A stretch of 64,000 bases of DNA, from the NCBI GenBank assembly GCA_020161655.1, contig JAIUPC010000012.1:496001-560000 (forward strand). The letters run 5' to 3'. A program made the translations under genes and the position numbers. The notes beneath the pieces were generated by a model that was not told the origin of the DNA, did not search any database, and saw only the letters and a program-made list of their open reading frames with translations. The DNA comes from Pseudomonadota bacterium (GTDB lineage Bacteria; Pseudomonadota; Alphaproteobacteria; Rhodobacterales; Rhodobacteraceae). Shown here piece after piece: positions 9,137 to 17,922 of the stretch; within the stretch, counting starts at the first letter, position 1; each line of letters begins with the position of its first letter.

Positions 9137-10041
9137 CTTCTGGCTCCTTCCAGCCGGGGAACGGCTTTCGCGGCGAACGGGCCGGCGACGCGCATCTCGC
9201 CTTGCAGGCAGAGGAACGCGCCCCGGATCAGGCCGGCGGCGACCATCGCCCCGGCCACGGCAAGTCCGGCCTCCAGCGCGCGGGCGCGGTCTGCGGCAGT
9301 AAGGGTGGCGACGCCGGTCGTCACCAGACGGTCGCCGAGATCGCTGTCGGGTGCAAGCGCCCGTGCCGACGCCCGCGTCACGGCAGGCGATCCGGGCAGG
9401 TCGACGGCATTGGCGACCATCGTCGCCGCCGCATCGGCGGATGCGGCATCGGCGGCAAGAATCGTGACGGCATCGGCGATGCCAAGCGAATGGCTCCGCC
9501 CGCGCCAGCCGCTGGTGGCGACACCGCCAATGCCATCGGCGGCGGTGAGGTCGATATGGGCCGGGAAGCCGCCCTGCCCCAGATCGGCGACGGCGACACG
9601 CGCCCGCGTGCCGGGGCCGAGGCGGAGCGCGATGTCGCCGCCGTTGTTCACGAGAACCCGCGACAAGGGGGCCGCCGCCCACGCCAAATCGGCGAGATCG
9701 TCGGCCACCGAACCGGCAACCGCCGCCATCGGCGTGATGAAGCGCGCGGCATGGGGCCTGACCGCCGCCATCATCCGCCGCGCGACCGGCCCTTCGGGAT
9801 CGGGACTTGCCGCGCCCACCTCCGACCGGAGAAGCGGAAGCTCGGCCACAAGGCGGTCGAGAAGCCCGGCGAAGGCATTGCGCACCGCCGCTTCGGCAAG
9901 GGCCACGGCGGCACCCTCGCCGGAAAGATCAAGGATGACGTCGATCGGTCCGTGGCGCAGCCGGAGGCGACCCGAGCCGGCGATCCGCCCGGCCACGGCG
10001 CGGTCGGTTCCGGTCATCCGCCCTTGAGCGACAGCCGCCAT
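9133..10041 (-). CDS. UPF0280 (ApbE-superfamily) protein, first gene of the operon
   Basis: 302 aa. It resembles UPF0280 proteins, which are grouped with ApbE, the FAD:protein FMN transferase. Features are RPHAARFITPMAAVAGSVAD followed by VNNGGDIALRL, the stretch that corresponds to the GGD region of ApbE. No signal peptide is visible, unlike classical ApbE. ATG 10041 has GGAGG 4 nt upstream. It opens the five-gene operon and overlaps DUF1185 by 4 bp. A possible role is flavin attachment to the terminal reductase-like protein, whose Eubacterium relative is reported to hold covalent flavin; this is a hypothesis. Confidence 0.78.
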   Translation of the reverse strand: MAAVAQGRMTGTDRAVAGRIAGSGRLRLRHGPIDVILDLSGEGAAVALAEAAVRNAFAGLLDRLVAELPLLRSEVGAASPDPEGPVARRMMAAVRPHAARFITPMAAVAGSVADDLADLAWAAAPLSRVLVNNGGDIALRLGPGTRARVAVADLGQGGFPAHIDLTAADGIGGVATSGWRGRSHSLGIADAVTILAADAASADAAATMVANAVDLPGSPAVTRASARALAPDSDLGDRLVTTGVATLTAADRARALEAGLAVAGAMVAAGLIRGAFLCLQGEMRVAGPFAAKAVPRLEGARR

Positions 10042-10087
10042 CGCCCCTCCCGCGCTACCTTGATGCCACGGGGTGGATTCGGCCTCG

Positions 10088-10113
10088 AAATTTGTTTGTT
10101 GTCAAACAAATTT
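10088..10113. promoter_or_regulatory. candidate MarR operator, perfect 11-bp palindrome
   Basis: AAATTTGTTTG at 10088-10098 is repeated as its exact reverse complement CAAACAAATTT at 10103-10113, with a 4-nt spacer TTGT. It is an AT-rich island in GC-rich DNA and lies in the 190-bp gap between the divergent operon (start 10041) and the MarR gene (start 10232). Paired TTTG/CAAA half-sites fit the dimeric winged-helix binding of MarR proteins. Likely bound by the adjacent MarR protein to control both directions. Confidence 0.72.
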
Positions 10114-10231
10114 TCGCGGCCTTTTCCGGCTTGCCGGCCACCACGCGCCGCAAAGCCGCATTTGGCGCTTGGCGATAGGCCGCCGCAGCGCCTAGGCTGC
10201 GGGAAAGCCGCGCACAAGAGGGACATCAAGA

Positions 10232-10648
10232 GTGGGTGAAACGGACGATTACCGACTGGATCACCAGATCGGCTTCAAGCTACGCGTCGCGAACCAGAAG
10301 CATCTGGAGATTTTCACCGCCGCCATGCCCGACCTGACGCCGCGCCAGTTCGCGGTGATGGCGAAACTTCTCGAACAGGGCCCCTTGTCGCAGAATCACC
10401 TCGGCCGTCAGGTGGCGATGGATGCGGCCACCACGAAGGGCGTGATCGAGCGGCTCCTCCGCAAGGGCTATGTCCGCTCAGTGCCTTCAGGCAACGACCG
10501 CCGCCGTCTGGAAATCTCGCTGACCAGCGAAGGCACTGCCGCAACGCACGAAGCCACCGCCATCGCGCAGGACATCTCGGCCCGCACGGCACGAAACCTG
10601 ACCGAACGCGAGTTGCAAAGGCTTCTCGCCCTGCTCGACAAGCTCTGA
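10232..10648 (+). CDS. MarR-family transcriptional regulator
   Basis: 138 aa winged-helix regulator. The DNA-binding part is visible as TPRQFAVMAKLLEQGPLSQNHLGRQVAMDAATTKGVIERLLRKGYVRS, followed by the wing SGNDRRRLEISLTSEG. It starts with GTG at 10232. It is transcribed away from the hydroxylase operon across a gap that carries a strong palindrome, the usual arrangement for a MarR repressor released by a pathway substrate. It is followed by a tRNA-Leu gene on the other strand. Confidence 0.9.
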   Translation: MGETDDYRLDHQIGFKLRVANQKHLEIFTAAMPDLTPRQFAVMAKLLEQGPLSQNHLGRQVAMDAATTKGVIERLLRKGYVRSVPSGNDRRRLEISLTSEGTAATHEATAIAQDISARTARNLTERELQRLLALLDKL

Positions 10649-10660
10649 AGGGGGTAGGAG

Positions 10661-10747
10661 TGGTGCGGTTGAAAGGACTCGAACCTTCACGGGGGTTAGC
10701 CCACAGCGACCTCAACGCTGCGCGTCTACCAATTCCGCCACAACCGC
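10661..10747 (-). tRNA. tRNA-Leu (anticodon GAG)
   Basis: Cloverleaf read leftward: acceptor GCGGTTG pairs with CAACCGC; the D-arm region reads GGCGGAATTGGTAGACGC, typical of Leu tRNAs; anticodon stem CAGCG/CGCTG encloses TTGAGGT, giving GAG; a long variable arm follows, as expected for a class II tRNA; the T-arm carries GGTTCGAGTCC. The 3' CCA is encoded (complement of 10661-10663). Confidence 0.96.
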
Positions 10748-10895
10748 ACCGGGCCCGGAACATTGCCCCGGGCGAGGTGGGCGCTTCTTAGCCAAAGCCT
10801 TTGGCGATGTGAAGGGGCATTTTTGACCCGCCATCAAAAAGCCTTCCGAATGGATGGGCGGGGCCGCACCTCGCGGGCGCGGCCCCGTTTCACTG

Positions 10896-12245
10896 TCAAT
10901 TTGCGGTGGCCGCCGGGGCTGTCGTTGCCGCCGGCGCGGCCGGCACCTTGAAGGTCGGCAGCGCGGCGGGCACGGCGGAGGCCGCTGCCTCGTCGTCACG
11001 CCCGGCGACGGCATAGGCGGCCTTGCGCACCAGTTCGATCCGCTCCGGCTGGCCGGGCGCGAAGACAGGCGTCGAGCCCTTGGCGGCGGCGTCGACCGCC
11101 ATGCCGTACCAGTCGAAGGCAAGGTCGGTCCGCTTCGCGGCGCCGTAACCCTGCGACAGGTGATGGCCGAGAAGCTCGCCGTAGCCCGCCTCGCCCAAGC
11201 CGGCGAGAAGCAGCGCCGAGGCGACGGCAACGTCCATGTTGTCCCGCGCATAGCCGACCGAGAGGCAGATCTTCGCCGTCGCCGCCAGCTGCGGCGGCGC
11301 CATGCCGGTCCCCAGCGCGAAAGCGCGGGTCTGGGCCAGAACGCCTGGCGCAGGCTCAAGCGACAGGGCCGCCGCTTGGGCCTTCATCGCCGGTGCAAAG
11401 CCGAGGCATTGCTCCGCGATCTCATCCGGCGTCGTGCCGGGCACCTGCGCCGCCATTTCCTCGCCGGTGGCGATGGCATAGCTCCGCGCCAGACAGAACT
11501 GTTCGCCGAGTGCTGCCGAGGCATCGGTCATGTTGGCAACGGTGGTATAGCCGCCGTTGGTCGAGGTCATGAGCGCGATCTTGTTGCAGGCCGAGGCGAG
11601 CGAGGCCTGCTGGGCTGCGGCTCCGCCGAGGAAGGTCGGCAGGCCGGGCTCCGCCGGTGCCGCTTCGGGGGCCGCCGCCTCGACGACCGGGGCGGGCGTC
11701 TGTGGCATCAGCGCCATCTGCCCCGGCTGCTGGACCTGCGGCATCGCCACGCCCGCAGCCTCGTCCCGCCAGGTTACCAGAAGACCGCGCAGACCCAACG
11801 GATTGGCGGCAGCCTGCTGCATGGTCACCGCACCACCGGCGATGGCCCGTTGATAGGAACCGACGAGATGCGTGCGCTCATATTCCGTCAACTGCCCCGT
11901 GGGCGGATAGCCGAGCGTCAGCTGATACTCGGAAATCGCCGCGCGCGACTGCCGGCCCAGCACACCGTCCGGTGCGCCGACCGGATAGCCGAAGTAGTTC
12001 AGCGCCACCTGAGTCTCACGGTTGGCCTCGCGCTGCGCGGAGTTGATGTAGGTTTTCTGCGTCGTCGCCCGTCGCGTTACCGTCTGGCGCTGCCGGTTCT
12101 TGTTCGCCTCGTTGACGATGACCCCGCCGATGATCCCGCCAACAATGCCGCCGACGAGCCCGTCGGAATCCGCTGTCGCCGGCGCCGCCTGACCAAGCAT
12201 GAGCGCCCCTACGATGCAACCTTTCAGAAGCTTTCCCTTCACCAT
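10896..12245 (-). CDS. secreted peptidoglycan-binding-domain protein
   Basis: 449 aa. A signal peptide ending near PATA is followed by a glycine-zipper-like segment (GLVGGIVGGIIGGVIV), then a peptidoglycan-binding-type repeat (TQVALNYFGYPVGAPDGVLG...AISEYQ) at about 75-115. An Ala/Pro-rich linker separates this from an uncharacterised C-terminal region (about 215-430) rich in Ala with paired cysteines. The C-terminus is again Ala/Pro/Thr-rich. AAGGA lies 8 nt before ATG 12245. Probably envelope-associated; exact role unknown. Confidence 0.7.
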   Translation of the reverse strand: MVKGKLLKGCIVGALMLGQAAPATADSDGLVGGIVGGIIGGVIVNEANKNRQRQTVTRRATTQKTYINSAQREANRETQVALNYFGYPVGAPDGVLGRQSRAAISEYQLTLGYPPTGQLTEYERTHLVGSYQRAIAGGAVTMQQAAANPLGLRGLLVTWRDEAAGVAMPQVQQPGQMALMPQTPAPVVEAAAPEAAPAEPGLPTFLGGAAAQQASLASACNKIALMTSTNGGYTTVANMTDASAALGEQFCLARSYAIATGEEMAAQVPGTTPDEIAEQCLGFAPAMKAQAAALSLEPAPGVLAQTRAFALGTGMAPPQLAATAKICLSVGYARDNMDVAVASALLLAGLGEAGYGELLGHHLSQGYGAAKRTDLAFDWYGMAVDAAAKGSTPVFAPGQPERIELVRKAAYAVAGRDDEAAASAVPAALPTFKVPAAPAATTAPAATAN

Positions 12246-12383
12246 GGTTCAGTTCCTTCGATGACTTTGTCCCAATGTCTGCCCGCAGATGTCTTGCCGG
12301 CGATGCTTGCCGATCTGAATAGCCCCAGTCTGGCGCAGCCGCCGGATTCTGCCAATCGGGCTTTTCGGACAGTTTCGGGGGCC

Positions 12384-12707
12384 TCAACGATCATAGATAT
12401 CCCGGTTCATCTGCGCGCTGACGGATTGCAGCGCGGGCTTGGGGACCGGACGCAGCGGCGCGTTTTCAGCCGGTTTGACGTAGTGCGCCCGGTTCATCTG
12501 GGCGACTGACGCCGGAAGCTGACGCATCTCTTGCGGGCGCCGCGGCGGAACGAAGACCGACGGAGCCGCCGCCATCGCGGCATAGCTCGCGCGGTTCATC
12601 TGCGCGACGGGTGCTTGTGGGTCAACCTCGGCTGCCTTCAGGTAGGATGTGAACAAAAGACCTGTACACATGGCGACCGAAGCCGCCGCGATCTGGTAGG
12701 CTCGCAT
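12384..12707 (-). CDS. small secreted protein with three AQMNR repeats
   Basis: 107 aa, unknown function. I chose ATG 12707 because GGAG lies 6 nt upstream; the in-frame ATG at 12719 contains part of that ribosome site. A signal-like hydrophobic start ([19 protein letters not shown]) is followed by three copies of the pattern (V/S)AQMNR(A/D)x[19 protein letters not shown] and SAQMNRDIY, separated by Pro-rich spacers. The last copy forms the C-terminus. It lies directly upstream of, and on the same strand as, the peptidoglycan-binding protein gene. Confidence 0.62.
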   Translation of the reverse strand: MRAYQIAAASVAMCTGLLFTSYLKAAEVDPQAPVAQMNRASYAAMAAAPSVFVPPRRPQEMRQLPASVAQMNRAHYVKPAENAPLRPVPKPALQSVSAQMNRDIYDR

Positions 12708-12899
12708 GACAATCTCCATGAAAAATGGCAGGTGCCGGAAAAGTCGGCAGAACGGAAAGCTGGTAATCGCGAATGGGCCAACTATGACGCTGGGGCAGGC
12801 ACGACGCCAGTCAGGGATTCCTGCCCGCGACGGATCAGCAGCCCTTCCCCGGCAGCGACAGGGCGACTAGATGTGGTCGCGGACAGCGGAACGAGAGAG

Positions 12900-13577
12900 A
12901 TGGTCGAATTCACGCATCTGCCGGGGCTTGCCGGCTACGCGGAAACGCTGGCGGCGATGGAGGCGCGCGTGGCCGCCATCCATGACGGCACGGCGGATGA
13001 GGCGGTCTGGTTTCTGGAACACCCGCCGCTCTACACCGCCGGGACCTCGGCCAAGCCGCAGGACCTGACCGATCCGGAGCGGTTCCCGGTCTTCGCCGCC
13101 GGGCGTGGCGGCCAGTACACCTATCACGGGCCGGGCCAGCGCGTCGTCTACGTGATGCTCGACCTCAACCGCCGCGGCCGCGACGTGCGCCGCTTTGTCG
13201 CCGAACTTGAGGCCTGGATCATCGCCGCGCTGGCGGAATTCAACGTCCGGGGCGAAATGCGCGAGGGCCGCGTCGGCGTCTGGGTGGCGCGACCGGACCG
13301 GCCCGCCCTGCCCGATGGCACCCCGGCCGAGGACAAGATCGCCGCCATCGGCGTCAAGCTTCGCCGCTGGATCAGCTTCCACGGCATCTCGATCAACGTT
13401 GAGCCGGACCTGTCGCATTTCGGCGGCATCGTGCCCTGCGGCATCCGCGAGCATGGCGTGACGAGCCTCGTCGATCTCGGCCTGCCGGTGACGATGGCCG
13501 ATCTCGACGCTGCGCTGATGAAACACTTTGGCGAGGTCTTCGCCGCCGAGGATCAGAAGCTTTCGTTGCCGGGCTGA
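12900..13577 (+). CDS. lipB: lipoyl(octanoyl) transferase
   Basis: 225 aa cytoplasmic enzyme that moves octanoate from acyl carrier protein to lipoyl domains of 2-oxoacid dehydrogenases and the glycine cleavage system. Family motifs are present: [21 protein letters not shown], the catalytic Lys region [16 protein letters not shown] and the catalytic Cys in [14 protein letters not shown]. The ATG at 12900 begins MVEFTHLPG; earlier in-frame codons have no better ribosome site. Its 3' end overlaps the convergent HTH gene by 25 bp. Confidence 0.94.
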   Translation: MVEFTHLPGLAGYAETLAAMEARVAAIHDGTADEAVWFLEHPPLYTAGTSAKPQDLTDPERFPVFAAGRGGQYTYHGPGQRVVYVMLDLNRRGRDVRRFVAELEAWIIAALAEFNVRGEMREGRVGVWVARPDRPALPDGTPAEDKIAAIGVKLRRWISFHGISINVEPDLSHFGGIVPCGIREHGVTSLVDLGLPVTMADLDAALMKHFGEVFAAEDQKLSLPG

Positions 13578-14371
13578 ATATGCGGCAGGATGTAGCGCGG
13601 CACCTCGTCCCACGGCATGATGCCGGGATGGCGCGCAATCCGCAGCGCCTCGCGGCACCCCGGTTCAAGCTTGATCCAGAGACAGCGGCGGACGCGGCAG
13701 TTGTGGTCGCCGGGATCACGCGCCAGAAAGGTGACGCCAGAGGCGGCGGGCATGTAGCCAAGCTCGACCGGGCGAATGAAGACGAAGGACAGGATCGCCG
13801 AGGGCGGGTTGTGGAAATAGAGCGCCACATAGCCCGTCCGCTGCCTGAGGAGAATGCCGCGGAACTCCCTGTCGCGGCGGGTCTGCTTTTGCAGGTCGAG
13901 GTCGACCTGCTTCGGCTGGAGACCCTTCAGCACCCGTGACGCATTGAGCGTCCGAAGCTGGATCAGCCCGACCTGCGCGGAATCTTTCAGCGACATGGCC
14001 CCGCGCCAGCGCGCATAGAGGCCGTCCGGCAGCTCCCCCGGGTTGTAGAAGTAGGGATGCTCGCTCCGGCAGGAATAGGCGACCGCTTCCTGCATGGCCA
14101 ACACCAGGGGCGAGGACTCGCCCGCCGCGTAAAGCCCCTGGCGCATCAGATTGATCTGGCCGTGCGTGAGGCGGTCGGTGAGGATTCGCGCATCGACCGA
14201 GAAGTAATCGCAGATGTTTTTCAGGGCGTTCGGCTTGGGGAAGGATTCACCTGCAAGGTACCGGCGCAACTGGATCCGGCTGATGCCGAGACCCTCGGCG
14301 ACCTGAGTTTGCGATCCATGAAGCCTGACCAGCAGGCTCAGATTACTGCCAAACACACTCAGTACTGACAT
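13553..14371 (-). CDS. helix-turn-helix transcriptional regulator (XRE-like N-terminus)
   Basis: 272 aa. The N-terminal 60 residues look like an XRE/Cro-type DNA-binding domain: [47 protein letters not shown]. The C-terminal about 200 residues are uncharacterised; a mix of Tyr/Phe-rich strands suggests a sensory or effector domain. Similar proteins occur across Rhodobacterales, but no target is known to me. Its 3' end overlaps lipB; upstream is a 700-bp non-coding gap with leftward hairpins. Confidence 0.72.
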   Translation of the reverse strand: MSVLSVFGSNLSLLVRLHGSQTQVAEGLGISRIQLRRYLAGESFPKPNALKNICDYFSVDARILTDRLTHGQINLMRQGLYAAGESSPLVLAMQEAVAYSCRSEHPYFYNPGELPDGLYARWRGAMSLKDSAQVGLIQLRTLNASRVLKGLQPKQVDLDLQKQTRRDREFRGILLRQRTGYVALYFHNPPSAILSFVFIRPVELGYMPAASGVTFLARDPGDHNCRVRRCLWIKLEPGCREALRIARHPGIMPWDEVPRYILPHIQPGNESF

Positions 14372-14435
14372 CGGAAAAGCCTATCGACAGAATAGACGTC
14401 GACGTTGGATCATACACCAAGGCGCGCATCAAATG

Positions 14436-14472
14436 AACAAAACAATGGGCAGAGTACTTGCGTACTCTGCCC
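14436..14472 (-). terminator. candidate leftward Rho-independent terminator
   Basis: GGGCAGAGTAC (14447-14457) pairs perfectly with GTACTCTGCCC (14462-14472) around a 4-nt loop. Read leftward, the stem is followed by ATTGTTTTGTTC. No leftward gene precedes it, so it may end a small RNA or, alternatively, act as an operator ahead of the HTH gene. Confidence 0.5.
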
Positions 14473-14857
14473 GCCAGTTTCCATCGCGAGTGGTGGCGTG
14501 AGGACGATGGAATTGGGGCCGCTTTCCCGGTCGATGCGTGACTCGTTAAGGCAGCGACTTCTGTTTTATCCTCTCTTCTTCCCGCAAAGCGCGAGAACAT
14601 GAACATCACCGCCAAGCCAGGCGATGACAAAGCGACGCATCCGCCCGGCCCGGACGGAGGGCAAGGAGCCATCCGTCCCGGCGCGACTCGCCGCTGGTTT
14701 CCTTTGACTTGACGCAGGGTCGGTGTTGGCAGTTCCAGAAGGCGTGCCCCCGCGGAGTTCCGTTGGCATCTGCGGATGTAGGATGCTCGGCATGGTGGCA
14801 TTCCCCGACAGCGCGATCAGAGTGATCGCTGCTGGAAGAGATACGCAAGCAACGGAC

Positions 14858-14888
14858 GAAAAAGAAGAACCTGGATTGTTTCAGGTTC
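14858..14888 (-). terminator. second candidate leftward terminator
   Basis: GAACCTG (14867-14873) pairs with CAGGTTC (14882-14888), 8-nt loop. Read leftward, the stem is followed by TTCTTTTTCG. No leftward gene is seen to its right before cycA, so an unannotated leftward transcript starting within 14890-15083 is possible. Confidence 0.45.
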
Positions 14889-15083
14889 GACGAAATTGAG
14901 CCAGCAGGCGCAGACGGCAGGCTCTGGTCTGCCGGGCGAACCGCTTTGCGCAGGGTCGTGCAGGGCAGCCGTCGCGGCGGGGCAATGGCCTTTCTGCGAC
15001 CTTCGATCCACTCGCGTTTCTTGCGGGCTTTCTCTACAACGGGGACGGAACGCGCGACCAGTCCATGAAAGAAGGATGTGGAA

Positions 15084-15500
15084 ATGACCCGTATCATCGT
15101 AGCGGCTGCCGCCGTGATGTCTCTCGCCGCCCCGGCTTTCGCCGCCGGCGATGCCACCAAGGGTGAGGCCGATTTCAAGAAGTGCAAGGCCTGTCACGCG
15201 ATCACCGCCGACGACGGCACCGAGATCCAGAAGGGCGGCAAGACCGGCCCGAACCTTTACGGCGTGGTCGGCCGCGCGGCCGGGGGCGTGGCCGATTTCA
15301 AATACAGCGAAGTGATGACGGAGGCCGGCGCCAAGGGCCTCATCTGGTCCGAGGAAACCCTCGTCAGCTACCTGCCCGATCCGTCGAAGTTCCTTGAGGA
15401 GTTTTCGGGCGACGCCGCGGGCAAGTCGAAGATGACCTTCAAGCTCACCAAGGGCGCCGAAGACATGGCCGCCTACCTCGCTTCGTTGGCGGCGCAGTAG
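15084..15500 (+). CDS. cycA: cytochrome c2 (periplasmic electron carrier)
   Basis: 138 aa, with a signal peptide cleaved after APAFA. Haem is bound covalently at CKACH (C-x2-C-H) and the distal ligand is the Met in KSKMTFKL. The stretch KTGPNLYGVVGRAAGG and EAGAKGLIWSEE are characteristic of the long cytochrome c2 of Rhodobacter-type bacteria. It carries electrons from the bc1 complex to oxidase or photosystem. I chose ATG 15084 (AAGGA 7 nt upstream) over an in-frame GTG at 15078. It lies just before ctaD, a fitting neighbour. Confidence 0.93.
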   Translation: MTRIIVAAAAVMSLAAPAFAAGDATKGEADFKKCKACHAITADDGTEIQKGGKTGPNLYGVVGRAAGGVADFKYSEVMTEAGAKGLIWSEETLVSYLPDPSKFLEEFSGDAAGKSKMTFKLTKGAEDMAAYLASLAAQ

Positions 15501-15639
15501 CCCGCGGCGGCCACTAAAGGTCGATTTCCGGTCAATGGCACCGTTTCCGCGATTGCCCAAGCGGATTTCGCCGACTATTAGAACCATAAGACGCGGCGTG
15601 GGCACCGGCCCCGCGCCGCACAAGTAACGGGAGAAACGC

Positions 15640-17331
15640 ATGGCCGACGCAGCCGTTCATGGCCACGGGGAACATGCCCATCCGGGGTTCTTCACCCGGT
15701 GGTTCATGTCCACCAACCACAAAGACATCGGTATCCTCTATCTGTTCACCGCTGCGGCAGTCGGCTTCATATCGGTCGTCTTCACCGTTTACATGCGGCT
15801 CGAGCTGATGAACCCCGGGGTACAGTACATGTGCATGGAAGGCGCCCGGCTCTTTGCCGACGCGACCCAGCCCTGTACTCCGAACGGCCACCTGTGGAAC
15901 GTGACCATCACCGCCCACGGCATCCTGATGATGTTCTTCGTCGTAATCCCGGCGCTCTTCGGCGGGTTCGGCAACTACTTCATGCCGCTGATGATCGGCG
16001 CGCCGGACATGGCGTTCCCGCGGATGAACAACCTTTCCTACTGGCTCTATGTCGCCGGCACCTCGCTTGCGGTCGCCTCGCTTTTCGCGCCGGGCGGCGG
16101 CACCTGGGGTGACGGCTCGGTCGCCGGCGGCTCGGGCGTGGGTTGGGTTCTCTACCCGCCGCTTTCCTCGAAGGAAGCCGGCTGGTCGATGGACCTCGCG
16201 CTTTTCGCGGTGCACCTCTCGGGTGCCTCCTCGATCCTCGGCGCGATCAACATGATCACGACTTTCCTGAACATGCGCACGCCGGGCATGACGCTGCACA
16301 AGGTGCCGCTCTTCGGCTGGTCGATCTTCGTGACCGCATGGCTCATCCTCCTGTCGCTGCCGGTTCTGGCCGGTGCGATCACCATGCTCATCACCGACCG
16401 CAACTTCGGCACCACGTTCTTCGATCCGGCCGGCGGCGGCGACCCGATCCTTTACCAGCACATCCTGTGGTTCTTCGGTCACCCCGAGGTCTACATCATC
16501 ATCGTGCCGGGCTTCGGGATCATCAGCCACGTCATCTCGACCTTCTCGAGAAAGCCGATCTTCGGCTACCTGCCGATGGTCTACGCGATGGTGGCGATCG
16601 GGGTTCTGGGCTTCGTCGTCTGGGCGCACCACATGTACACCGTGGGCATGAGCCTGACGCAGCAGTCCTACTTCATGCTGGCGACAATGGTGATCGCGGT
16701 GCCCACCGGCATCAAGGTCTTCTCCTGGATCGCGACGATGTGGGGCGGCTCGATCGAGTTCAAGACGCCGATGCTCTGGGCCTTCGGGTTCCTGTTCCTC
16801 TTCACCGTCGGCGGCGTGACCGGCGTGGTGCTGAGCCAGGCGCCGGTGGACCGGGTCTACCACGATACCTACTTTGTCGTGGCGCACTTCCACTACGTGA
16901 TGTCTCTCGGCGCGGTCTTCGCGATCTTCGCCGGGATTTACTACTGGATCGGCAAGATGTCGGGCCGGCAATACCCGGAATGGGCGGGCAAGCTGCACTT
17001 CTGGATGATGTTCATCGGTTCGAACCTCACCTTCTTCCCGCAGCACTTCCTTGGCCGTCAGGGAATGCCGCGCCGCTACATCGACTATCCGGAAGCCTTC
17101 GCGAAATGGAACTACGTCTCGTCGATGGGCGCTTTCCTGTCCTTCGCTTCCTTCGTGTTCTTCATCTTCGTGGTGCTCTACACGCTGCGTGCCGGCAAGC
17201 GCGTGACGGAGAACAACTACTGGAACGAACACGCCGACACGCTGGAATGGACCCTGCCCTGCCCGCCGCCGGAGCATACGTTCGAGACGCTCCCCAAGCA
17301 GTCGGACTGGGACAAGGGCCACGCCCACTGA
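15640..17331 (+). CDS. ctaD: cytochrome c oxidase subunit I (aa3 type)
   Basis: 563 aa integral membrane subunit with twelve expected helices, carrying haem a, haem a3 and CuB. Ligand motifs are TAHGILMMF (haem a), [17 protein letters not shown] (CuB His and the cross-linked Tyr), WAHHMYTVG (CuB His pair) and [14 protein letters not shown] (haem a3/haem a His). The Glu of PEVYI and the K-channel region are intact. The other oxidase genes are not next to it, as in Rhodobacter and Paracoccus where ctaD stands alone. A strong terminator follows. Confidence 0.98.
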   Translation: MADAAVHGHGEHAHPGFFTRWFMSTNHKDIGILYLFTAAAVGFISVVFTVYMRLELMNPGVQYMCMEGARLFADATQPCTPNGHLWNVTITAHGILMMFFVVIPALFGGFGNYFMPLMIGAPDMAFPRMNNLSYWLYVAGTSLAVASLFAPGGGTWGDGSVAGGSGVGWVLYPPLSSKEAGWSMDLALFAVHLSGASSILGAINMITTFLNMRTPGMTLHKVPLFGWSIFVTAWLILLSLPVLAGAITMLITDRNFGTTFFDPAGGGDPILYQHILWFFGHPEVYIIIVPGFGIISHVISTFSRKPIFGYLPMVYAMVAIGVLGFVVWAHHMYTVGMSLTQQSYFMLATMVIAVPTGIKVFSWIATMWGGSIEFKTPMLWAFGFLFLFTVGGVTGVVLSQAPVDRVYHDTYFVVAHFHYVMSLGAVFAIFAGIYYWIGKMSGRQYPEWAGKLHFWMMFIGSNLTFFPQHFLGRQGMPRRYIDYPEAFAKWNYVSSMGAFLSFASFVFFIFVVLYTLRAGKRVTENNYWNEHADTLEWTLPCPPPEHTFETLPKQSDWDKGHAH

Positions 17332-17348
17332 TCCCGGCGGAATGAAAG

Positions 17349-17377
17349 AAAGGCCCCGGAGAAATCCGGGGCCTTTT
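17349..17377 (+). terminator. Rho-independent terminator after ctaD
   Basis: AAAGGCCCCGGA (17349-17360) pairs perfectly with TCCGGGGCCTTT (17365-17376), loop GAAA, followed by a T. It begins 18 nt after the ctaD stop codon. The A-tract on the left could make it work in both directions. Confidence 0.9.
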
Positions 17378-17427
17378 CAGTTTGTCGAACGCTTTTGATC
17401 CGATGGCCCCCGATGAGAGACCCGGTG

Positions 17428-17913
17428 ATGCCCTATGAGTGGACCGACACGAGCCTGGACGACACAACGCTGAAGCTCTGGCCCCATCGCTCGCTCCCCG
17501 CACGTGGCTTCGTCCTCTTCATCGCCGCGACCTCGCTGATGATGCTGTTGCCGCTTCTGGCGCTCTTGGGCACGCGGCACCTCTGGGTCATCCTGCCCTT
17601 TGCGCTGATCCCGGTCGCCGGCATCTGGTGGGCGGTGCGCCGCAACAACCGCGATGCGGCGCTGACCGAGGTTCTGACCATCGGGCCGGAGAGCATCACA
17701 CTTGTCCGCCGCGCCCCGGAGGGAACGGAGCAGACATGGCAGGCCAATCCCTACTGGACCACCATCCAGCTTTATCCGACCGGCGGGCCGGTCCCAGCCT
17801 ACCTGACGCTGAAGGGTGAGGGTCGCGAAGTGGAACTGGGCGCGTTCCTCTCGGAAGAGGAACGCCGCCGGCTGGCCGATGACCTGCGTCAGCGGCTGGC
17901 GCAGTTGCGTTGA
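17428..17913 (+). CDS. DUF2244 domain membrane protein
   Basis: 161 aa. Two adjacent membrane helices (about 31-52 and 57-73) are followed by a cytoplasmic domain containing LTIGPESITLVRR and ELGAFLSEEERRRLADDLRQRL, the DUF2244 pattern common in Rhodobacterales, often beside oxidase genes. I prefer ATG 17428 (MPYEW...), the usual start for this family, over ATG 17413. It is separated from ctaD by a terminator, so has its own promoter. Function unknown. Confidence 0.82.
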   Translation: MPYEWTDTSLDDTTLKLWPHRSLPARGFVLFIAATSLMMLLPLLALLGTRHLWVILPFALIPVAGIWWAVRRNNRDAALTEVLTIGPESITLVRRAPEGTEQTWQANPYWTTIQLYPTGGPVPAYLTLKGEGREVELGAFLSEEERRRLADDLRQRLAQLR

Positions 17914-17922
17914 GACGCCGAT

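Larger units (their letters stand above)
14372..15083. other. 700-bp gap without a convincing gene
   Basis: Open frames here (for example 14405-14602 and 14896-15087 on +, 14343-14801 on -) have no recognisable domain or good ribosome site and I do not call them. The gap holds two leftward terminator-like hairpins, listed separately, and must contain the cycA promoter at its right end. Base composition is somewhat less GC-rich than the flanking genes. Confidence 0.5.

Noticed and set aside
14343-14801. 152-codon open frame on - upstream of the HTH gene
   Set aside because: No domain, crosses a terminator-like hairpin, and overlaps the HTH gene start.
15532-17328. 598-codon open frame on - opposite ctaD
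   Set aside because: Composition is charge-biased (His, Arg, Glu) as expected for an antisense shadow of a membrane protein gene.
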